10,816 bases of DNA, taken from assembly GCA_020718965.1 (NCBI GenBank), contig DYRE01000049.1:1-10816 (forward strand), read 5' to 3'. This stretch comes from Desulfomonile tiedjei. Lineage in GTDB: Bacteria > Desulfobacterota > Desulfomonilia > Desulfomonilales > Desulfomonilaceae. The position numbers were made by a program, and so were the translations under genes. The notes beneath the pieces were generated by a model, which was not told the origin of the DNA, did not search any database, and saw only the letters and a program-made list of their open reading frames with translations. Shown piece by piece: positions 1 through 6,598 of the stretch (within the stretch, counting starts at the first letter, position 1; every line of letters starts with the position of its first letter).

Positions 1-1
1 A

Positions 2-3000
2 GTTCTCAGTTTTCGTCACGCTCTTGAAGCCGTTGCCGTTCGAGGTCGAGAAATGGCGAGAGTAAGTTTGGCTGACCCCGGACTGATGATGAGTATTCCC
101 GCTGACGCTCGTCTGGTTGAAGAAGTTTTATCGCAAATTGATGGATATGTTGTGGCCGCAAACAAGAACTCCCCGAAACAGACAGTTATATCGGGAGAGA
201 CAGCGGCCGTAATGAAGGCAGGCGAAAGATTCAAGGAAAGAGGTCTTGAGGGAGTAGTCCTTCCAGTATCAGCGGCATTTCACTCTGGCGTCGTAGCGCC
301 CGCAAGGGAACCATTCATGAAGACGCTGGAAAAACTTGAGGTGTCATCGCCGGAAATAGCAATCGTGTCTAATGTTACAGGAGATTACTATCCTGTTGGT
401 CCCGGGGCTCCCTCGCGAATCAGAGACCTCCTGGGAAAACAGTTTGCGGCGCCGGTTGAGTGGGTCAAGACATTGCGGAGACTTCATAGCGATGGAATAA
501 GAGTGTTTCTGGAATGCGGGCCCAAACGGGTCATGACCAACCTGACCATGGATACGTTGACAAAAGACACGTTAGCCCTGCCGACCAATCATCCAAAAAA
601 GACCGGAATCATTCAAATTCTGGAATCTTTGGCGGCTCTTGTTGTAGAAGGATTCGAAATTGATATCGACGCTGCGGAAATCGCCTCCAAATCGGATCAG
701 GTTCACGAAAAAAGGAAAAAATCGAATTTAAGAGTAGTCTCAAAGGCCAATGAATCGATTGAGAAGGTAAGCGCCGAAGCCATCTTGCCTCATGCCCCCG
801 CTTCACCTTTGGATTGGCTTTTAGATGCGGAATTGGAAGAAATAGTAGCCAAAAAAGAATTTAAAACATTCGTCAAACTTCAGGCCAACCCGATACGCAC
901 ACTAATAAAATCAAGCTTTAGTTCGTTTGTCGAGAACATCCTGCCCCTGGAAAAAACCGTCACAGTAGTAAAAACGGAAGGGATGAATTTCAATCCGGTG
1001 GTGATTTCCGGAATGGCTGCCGGATTACCTTCTGACACAAGGTTTGTGTTTGACAAGGCAAATCTTGATGATCTCATTTTTGGCAAGAATTTTATCAAGA
1101 GTGTCCCCGATAACAGTCGCAGGGAGATGCTCGAAAAAAATGTCGAAAGGGTTTTCAAAGGACCATCAGGTGAAGTCGAATTGCAGCGTGTCGACCACAT
1201 GTCCGGAGTGATCAAACTGGCGGGCTTTTTCGATGATCAAAATTCTTTCATTGAAGAATTCGGTCTGGAAAACCGCGTAATAGAAGCGATGGATGTCACT
1301 ACTCGCCTCGCTGTAGCTGCAGGGCTGGAGGCCCTGACAGACTCGGGTATCCCCTTGATGAGGCAAATTAAGACAACCAGCTCAGGGATCGACCTGCCCG
1401 ACGCCTGGGCTCTGCCACCTGACCTGAGAGACGAAACAGGGGTTATCTTCGCTTCGGCCTTTCCTGGCATGGCGTCGCTGGTGGATGAAGTCACCAGGGA
1501 GACCAGCGCCCGTTTTGGAGCAGGAGCCAAAAAAAGACTGATAGATTTTTACACAGGACTCGTACAAAGGATCGGAGACGACAAAGAAAAGGAACTGCTA
1601 ACAAAATGGTTCACAGAGGAATTTGATGGACTAAGTTTGTCAAACTCCAGTGAACTTTATTCATTTAATCGTAATTTTCTTCTCAGAGTAATGAGCATGG
1701 GCCACAGCCAGCTCGCCCAAATCATCAAGGCTCAGGGTCCAAATACTCATGTTGACGCAGCTTGCGCAGGAACTACACAGGCTATACTCCTGGGACGTGA
1801 CTGGATTAGAACTGGGCAGGCTAAAAGAGTGCTGGTGGTCGCAGCGGACGACGTTGCCGGCAAACAGCTTTTTCCCTGGATTGGTTCCGGATTTCTGGCG
1901 CTAGGAGCGGCTACAACTAATGGCGCCATAACTGAAGCCGCCCTACCATTCGATGACCGCAGACATGGCTTGATACTCGGGTCAGCGGCCGCGGCCGTAG
2001 TACTGGAGAGTGCAGACCTGGCAAGACGTCGGGGCATAGAGCCCATTGCCTCTATTGAGGCTGGAATAGTAGCGAATAGCGGTTTTCACGGCACCCGTCT
2101 TGATGTAGATCACATATCCTCTGTAATGGAAAAGATGGTCTCAAAATGGGAGCGACAGTCCGACGAGTCACGTCATGACCTGGCAAAGAAAATGTTTTTC
2201 ATGTCACATGAAACTTATTCGCCAAAACGTGGGGGAAGTTCTTCCTCAGAAGTCAGGGCATTAAGATCGACTTTCAAAGAAAGCGCAAAAATAATACCCA
2301 TCGCAAACACCAAGGGTTTTACCGGTCACACTATGGGAGTCGGTGTTGAAGATATTGTAGCGCTAAGATGTTTGCAGAAGAAGTTTCTTCCACCTATTCC
2401 GAATCTTAAGGTTCCGGACCCGGAATTTCAGGACATGAATCTGAGCGCTGGAGGACCTTCTGAAGCTAGTTACGCATTCAGACTGGCCGCTGGATTCGGA
2501 TCTCAAATCGTTATGTCTCTGTATAAAGTGATGGCGTGCGAAGAGAATCGAGTCACTGATTTTGGAGCAAACCGCCAATGGCTTAAAGAAATTACAGGTT
2601 TCAAAGATCCAGTAATTACAATTGAAAACCGGATACTGAAAGTAAAAAATCGTGAACTGGTGGAAAAACCTGGGGTTGATGAAGCCAAACTTGTCGCGCT
2701 GCCTCAAAAGCCGTCAACAAACGTGGTCGCATCTTCTTCTATGACAGGGATCGAGGGGATCCAAAATGCAGTCCTCGAACTTTTGTCCGAAAAAACAGGC
2801 TATCCTCCTGGTATGCTGGAGACTGGACTTGACCTTGAGGCTGACCTGGGAATAGACACGGTGAAACAGGCGGAATTTATTTCCGACGTGAGGGATAAAT
2901 TTAACATACCGCGTATTGATGGACTTAAGATAGCTGAATTCCCTACTATTGGTCACATCATCAACTTCGTCATGGAACACACGGATTCAGAATCCCCCGT

Positions 3001-6000
3001 GGGAGCTGATCCGCTAAACGGCGCTTTTAATGAAAACACAGCAGGTTCCAGCGATGATACCGAAGTAACCTCCCAAATCCTTCACCTGCTTTCGGCTAAG
3101 ACAGGTTATCCATCGGAAATGCTCGACCTTGACCTTGACCTTGAAGCCGACCTGGGCGTTGACACGGTGAAACAGGCTGAGTTTATTACGGAAGTCAGGG
3201 AAACTTTTGGAATTCCAAGAATCGACGGTTTGAAAATCGCAGACTTCCCTACAATTAAACACATAATCGGCTTTGTGCTGGAGAAAAAAGCCGCATCATC
3301 AGGGGCAACCGGCGCAACCGAAAACACGGTTGTTTCCCTTCAAGAGTTTGGCAATGACGCGTGTGTAGATTTGCGTGAGGCTGTGTTAACTCCAATTGAC
3401 ACAGTAAAGGCCTCAACGATTCCCGTAATAGATGAACTGGTCATTCTCGGGGGAAATAAACGTCTGCTAGAGGGACTTCAAAAAATTATGGGATCAGTTC
3501 CAGTTGTAGCTTTGGAAGATCCCGGGGAAATAAGGAACAGGCGGGGCAGCCTCATTGGAGTAGTAAACGTCTCAACTCAAACCAATATACAAAGGGCTGT
3601 CGAGCGGACTTTTAAACTTTTTCTCGAACTGGCGGCGACTTACGATGATGGGCCGGTCTTCATGGTAAACATTGTGTCAGAAGACGGCGCTTTTGGATTT
3701 CAGAACCCGGATCAATCCAGTTACATGTTCGGAGCGATCTCAGGGGCCGCCAAATCATTTTCCAGAGAGTACCCGCTGACAATTTGTCGCTGTATCGACA
3801 TTCATCCGAAAGCGTTGGATGAACATGCGCCGGGAATTTTCCTCAGAAGCCTCTCGGAAGATTTTCCACTGGAGACAGGCGTAGGGGAAAAACTCCAACT
3901 ACAGTGTGTACGATTCTCAGAACCACTGTCGCAAGTAGACACGTCTGCCGCCGTCAAACCCGATGAAGTTGTACTGGTTACAGGTGGAGCAAGAGGGATA
4001 ACAGCGGCGTGCGTTGCCCGGATTGCCGAACAGGTACCCGTAACTTTTGTAATCCTAGGTCGTTCACCTCTTTCGAATAGAGCTGAAACCATGTCCACAT
4101 TTGGGGACATGGAATGGGAATCAGAAAAAAACAGAATAATCGACCGGTACAAAAGGGATGGCACGGCGCCAACTCCTGTTCTGGTGGAAAAGGAGTTGAC
4201 GAAGCTGCGTAACCAGGTCGAGGTTTTTCAAAACCTTAAGAGATTGAGAAGCTTGGGCTCTGAAGTCATCTATCGAACAGTTGACATCACTAATCCCCCA
4301 GCCGTAGATAGCGTAATAGAAGAAGTTGCCAGGCTTTGCCGACGCGTCGATATATTTGTGCATGGGGCGGGAATTGACATAAGCAAGTCCTTGCGGTCAA
4401 AGACCATTGAGCAGATATGGTCCGTTTTTGATGTCAAGGTTCAAGGAGCTAGAAATGTCCTTAAGGCCCTTGAAAACAATGAGCTTCCTCCTCGAAGAAT
4501 TATTGGTTTTGGAAGCGTGGCCGGGCGTTTTGGCAACCTAGCCCAGATAGACTATTCAGCCGCCAACGACTCCATTGCGCACTTGTTCAGATGGATCAAC
4601 AAAAGTGGCGCGGACATTCGGGCTTCAGTAATTGACTGGGCTCCGTGGGCAGAGATTGGTATGGCGTCAAGGGGGAGCGTTCAGAAGACTCTCGAACAGG
4701 CCGGTATAGACTTCATACCTCCTCACAAGGGCGTAGACGCTTTTCTTCAGGAACTGGCCCGATCATCGGGTTCACAGGAAACACTTGTTTCAGGCAAATT
4801 GGGGCCTTTTGAAAAAGACGCTTTTTCGATTCCCGACCATCAACCATGTGAATCTTATATTCTGGCTGGACAAAGAGTCACACTGGAGAAACTCGTTCCC
4901 GCTGAAAAGGCTACATTCAGAATTGACCTCGATCCTGGGCATCCTCTCCTGAACGATCACAGGATAGATAGGGCTGCCGTGCTACCTGGCGTTGGAGGCA
5001 TCGAGATCATGAGAAAAGCCCTGGAGATTCTCGATCCTGAATCTTCCAGGCTTGTGATTCAGAATGTGCGTTTCTTAAAACCATTAAAAATATTCAGACC
5101 TGAAAAATTTACTGCAAAAATAACCGTGGAAAGAACTTCAGCCAATGGAGCCAAATACAGGGCTCAGATATCGAGCAAAATGCTGGACAAACAGGGGCAA
5201 CCTTTTGGAGAATCAAGAATTCACCATGAGTTACACCTGGGAGATGCGGCGCAGTTAGATCTACCCCGGTCAGACCTAAACTTGAATCACACTATTTTTG
5301 TTCCTGAGGAGGAGATTTACTCGAAGTTCTTCCACGGCCCGGCTTTTCGATTTGTGGATTATGTTTCGGTTGCAAACGACGGGGTTGGAGCACGTTTTAG
5401 ATTCAGGGACACTGAAAAAAGACCTGATATATTTCCTGACCTTATTCCACCAGTCATTGAGGCCGCGTTTCAGGCGGGGGCGGCTATGACAATCGAGTCA
5501 TTGGGAATCATGCCTCTGCCGGTTTCAGTCGAGGAAATAGTGATCCTTGATTCAGAAGGCCTGCCGGCTTACGGAACTCTGACGCCCTCCGGGGTGATAA
5601 CCGGAGAATCAGATCAGGGCAGAACCAGGATTAGATTTGACTGCGTTGTAAATACTGCGGAAGGAACTCCTCTACTTGTCTTACGTGGTGTAGAGATGAT
5701 CGAACTTGAGAAAAGCGGCTCTTTTATGAACAGAATTTTTGAAGAGTTTTCAGTTGTGGAAGAGCTTTTGGATCTAACAGAAAGTGACGCGAAGTCCCTA
5801 AAAAATTTTGTCGACACTGACGCCGAAACCAGGCTGGCCAAGGCTTCTGCGAAAAGACAAAAAGAATGGACGGCGGGTAGACTGGTAATCAAGAAAGCGT
5901 TAAATCGCCTTTTATCACATAATGGAAACGGTCACAGAAATGGGAATACTATTAATATCTTCGCCAACACATCGGGCAAACCCACGGCACGTTTATCCGA

Positions 6001-6433
6001 CAATCCCGATGGGGAGTTTGCCGAAATAGCTCTCAGTCATTCAAATGGTTTCGTTATGGCGTCAGTTGGACACTCAAGCGCTTTTCAGGGCATAGGAGTA
6101 GATATCGAAAAGGTTGAAAATAGAGCGCAATCGTGGGCAGAAGACTACTTTACGCAAACCGAGATCAACCTGGCGTACAATGCGCCAAACAGCGAACGTC
6201 AATTTACCCGAATGTGGAGTCTGAAAGAAGCCTGTCTTAAGGCTCTAGGGGTTGGATTGCGCTATGACATGAAAGATGTTTGCGTGATTTCAATGAAAGA
6301 ATTTGGAAAAGCTGAGATGGTATTTGAAAAAGAATTGAAACAATATATTAAGGACAATGAGATTAACGGAATTGATGCGCGTGTCGAAGATCTGGGTGAT
6401 CTTGTCGTGGCTAGGGCGCTGATAAGGAGATAG
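2..6433 (+). CDS. Type I polyketide/PUFA-like fatty acid megasynthase (AT-KS-ACP-ACP-KR-DH-PPTase), 5' end outside window
   Basis: This is an iterative-type synthase that should condense, ketoreduce and dehydrate acyl chains on its own carrier domains in the cytosol. The frame is open to base 2, and the residues before the first ATG (53) read as normal acyltransferase sequence (VLSFRHALEAV), so that ATG is internal and the gene begins upstream. Domains by position: AT to about 640 (catalytic His at 281; the GHS serine lies outside the window); KS about 992-2530 with Cys 1763, His 2207 and His 2327; ACP1 2747-2983; ACP2 3056-3289; structural KR half about 3420-3920; catalytic KR about 3962-4810 with TGGARG (3980), Ser 4514, Tyr 4553 and Asn 4565; double-hotdog DH about 4920-5700 with His 4958; Sfp-type PPTase about 5740-6433. 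The KR and ACP style resembles PfaA of polyunsaturated fatty acid synthases, but here the AT precedes the KS. No enoyl reductase or thioesterase is visible. Both ACPs carry Thr where Ser is expected. The product cannot be predicted. Confidence 0.93.
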   Translation, partial: VLSFRHALEAVAVRGREMARVSLADPGLMMSIPADARLVEEVLSQIDGYVVAANKNSPKQTVISGETAAVMKAGERFKERGLEGVVLPVSAAFHSGVVAPAREPFMKTLEKLEVSSPEIAIVSNVTGDYYPVGPGAPSRIRDLLGKQFAAPVEWVKTLRRLHSDGIRVFLECGPKRVMTNLTMDTLTKDTLALPTNHPKKTGIIQILESLAALVVEGFEIDIDAAEIASKSDQVHEKRKKSNLRVVSKANESIEKVSAEAILPHAPASPLDWLLDAELEEIVAKKEFKTFVKLQANPIRTLIKSSFSSFVENILPLEKTVTVVKTEGMNFNPVVISGMAAGLPSDTRFVFDKANLDDLIFGKNFIKSVPDNSRREMLEKNVERVFKGPSGEVELQRVDHMSGVIKLAGFFDDQNSFIEEFGLENRVIEAMDVTTRLAVAAGLEALTDSGIPLMRQIKTTSSGIDLPDAWALPPDLRDETGVIFASAFPGMASLVDEVTRETSARFGAGAKKRLIDFYTGLVQRIGDDKEKELLTKWFTEEFDGLSLSNSSELYSFNRNFLLRVMSMGHSQLAQIIKAQGPNTHVDAACAGTTQAILLGRDWIRTGQAKRVLVVAADDVAGKQLFPWIGSGFLALGAATTNGAITEAALPFDDRRHGLILGSAAAAVVLESADLARRRGIEPIASIEAGIVANSGFHGTRLDVDHISSVMEKMVSKWERQSDESRHDLAKKMFFMSHETYSPKRGGSSSSEVRALRSTFKESAKIIPIANTKGFTGHTMGVGVEDIVALRCLQKKFLPPIPNLKVPDPEFQDMNLSAGGPSEASYAFRLAAGFGSQIVMSLYKVMACEENRVTDFGANRQWLKEITGFKDPVITIENRILKVKNRELVEKPGVDEAKLVALPQKPSTNVVASSSMTGIEGIQNAVLELLSEKTGYPPGMLETGLDLEADLGIDTVKQAEFISDVRDKFNIPRIDGLKIAEFPTIGHIINFVMEHTDSESPVGADPLNGAFNENTAGSSDDTEVTSQILHLLSAKTGYPSEMLDLDLDLEADLGVDTVKQAEFITEVRETFGIPRIDGLKIADFPTIKHIIGFVLEKKAASSGATGATENTVVSLQEFGNDACVDLREAVLTPIDTVKASTIPVIDELVILGGNKRLLEGLQKIMGSVPVVALEDPGEIRNRRGSLIGVVNVSTQTNIQRAVERTFKLFLELAATYDDGPVFMVNIVSEDGAFGFQNPDQSSYMFGAISGAAKSFSREYPLTICRCIDIHPKALDEHAPGIFLRSLSEDFPLETGVGEKLQLQCVRFSEPLSQVDTSAAVKPDEVVLVTGGARGITAACVARIAEQVPVTFVILGRSPLSNRAETMSTFGDMEWESEKNRIIDRYKRDGTAPTPVLVEKELTKLRNQVEVFQNLKRLRSLGSEVIYRTVDITNPPAVDSVIEEVARLCRRVDIFVHGAGIDISKSLRSKTIEQIWSVFDVKVQGARNVLKALENNELPPRRIIGFGSVAGRFGNLAQIDYSAANDSIAHLFRWINKSGADIRASVIDWAPWAEIGMASRGSVQKTLEQAGIDFIPPHKGVDAFLQELARSSGSQETLVSGKLGPFEKDAFSIPDHQPCESYILAGQRVTLEKLVPAEKATFRIDLDPGHPLLNDHRIDRAAVLPGVGGIEIMRKALEILDPESSRLVIQNVRFLKPLKIFRPEKFTAKITVERTSANGAKYRAQISSKMLDKQGQPFGESRIHHELHLGDAAQLDLPRSDLNLNHTIFVPEEEIYSKFFHGPAFRFVDYVSVANDGVGARFRFRDTEKRPDIFPDLIPPVIEAAFQAGAAMTIESLGIMPLPVSVEEIVILDSEGLPAYGTLTPSGVITGESDQGRTRIRFDCVVNTAEGTPLLVLRGVEMIELEKSGSFMNRIFEEFSVVEELLDLTESDAKSLKNFVDTDAETRLAKASAKRQKEWTAGRLVIKKALNRLLSHNGNGHRNGNTINIFANTSGKPTARLSDNPDGEFAEIALSHSNGFVMASVGHSSAFQGIGVDIEKVENRAQSWAEDYFTQTEINLAYNAPNSERQFTRMWSLKEACLKALGVGLRYDMKDVCVISMKEFGKAEMVFEKELKQYIKDNEINGIDARVEDLGDLVVARALIRR
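2747..3289 (+). repeat. Tandem acyl carrier protein domains (internal duplication) with Thr at the PPant site
   Basis: Two ACP domains of about 79 residues sit 102 residues apart (site to site) and share most of their sequence: KTGYP, LDLEADLG, DTVKQAEF, IPRIDGLKIA, FPTI. The DNA is also very similar around the active site, with an identical 17-base run starting at 2855 and again at 3161. The residue aligned with the phosphopantetheine serine of the family DSL/DSI motif is threonine in both (codons 2858-2860 and 3164-3166). Just before the second site the hexamer gacctt occurs three times in a row (3125-3142), extending an Asp-Leu run. The domains would carry the growing chain as a thioester if they are phosphopantetheinylated. 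The duplication is seen directly; a recent origin or gene conversion is inference. Confidence 0.88.
5740..6433 (+). other. C-terminal Sfp-type 4'-phosphopantetheinyl transferase domain of the megasynthase
   Basis: The last roughly 230 residues form a complete Sfp/AcpS-superfamily domain that would transfer the phosphopantetheine arm from CoA to the ACPs of the same polypeptide. The expected motifs are present in order: a W-x-AGRL-type segment near 5868-5885, a SHS segment near 6034, GVDIE at 6095-6109 (Mg/CoA-binding Asp and Glu) and WSLKEA at 6215-6232 (catalytic Glu/Lys), followed by a KALG-GL segment. All key residues are intact, so it is probably active. There is no stop or start between DH and this domain, so it is a true fusion. 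A short linker rich in Asn, Gly and His near 5920-5945 interrupts the domain and is probably a surface loop. Confidence 0.88.
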
Positions 6434-6470
6434 GCTCTCTGAACTGACTGCGCTCAAGCTCTGATTAGAA

Positions 6471-6499
6471 TTGTTTTCTGCGATGTTTTGTTACATAAT
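6471..6499 (+). promoter_or_regulatory. Possible sigma-70-like promoter for the sensor/Fe-S fusion gene
   Basis: TTGTTT (6471-6476) and CATAAT (6494-6499) are separated by 17 bases in the gap after the megasynthase stop. The -10 matches five of six consensus positions, the -35 only three. Transcription would begin near 6506, leaving room for a start at 6596. No sigma-54 GG/GC-type promoter is evident, and no clear intrinsic terminator follows the megasynthase, so read-through from upstream is also possible. Confidence 0.3.
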
Positions 6500-6583
6500 C
6501 AAAAAATGATTCGCTGACTGCCGGAAGATGTTGAGGAAGTTCTTGTTCTGTTTAGCCAGTCGGCATATTTGTCCGCTGACCTC

Positions 6584-6598
6584 GGAGTTTACCGATTG
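6584..6598 (+). promoter_or_regulatory. Ribosome binding site that decides a TTG start
   Basis: GGAG at 6584-6587 is followed after 8 bases by TTG 6596, in frame with the fusion protein. The longer candidate TTG 6569 and the internal ATG 6647 have no purine-rich sequence at the right distance. This favours a protein nine residues shorter than the longest open frame. Confidence 0.45.

Noticed and set aside
53..55. ATG as the start of the megasynthase
   Set aside because: The frame is open to base 2 and the residues before it match acyltransferase sequence; the catalytic serine motif must also lie upstream, so this Met is internal.
5298..5489. Plus-strand ORF inside the dehydratase region
   Set aside because: It is a shadow frame of the megasynthase, rich in Arg and Phe, with no domain pattern or ribosome site.
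6434..6500. Terminator after the megasynthase
   Set aside because: No stable GC-rich hairpin followed by a T-run could be found; the T-rich stretch near 6470-6490 lacks a stem before it.
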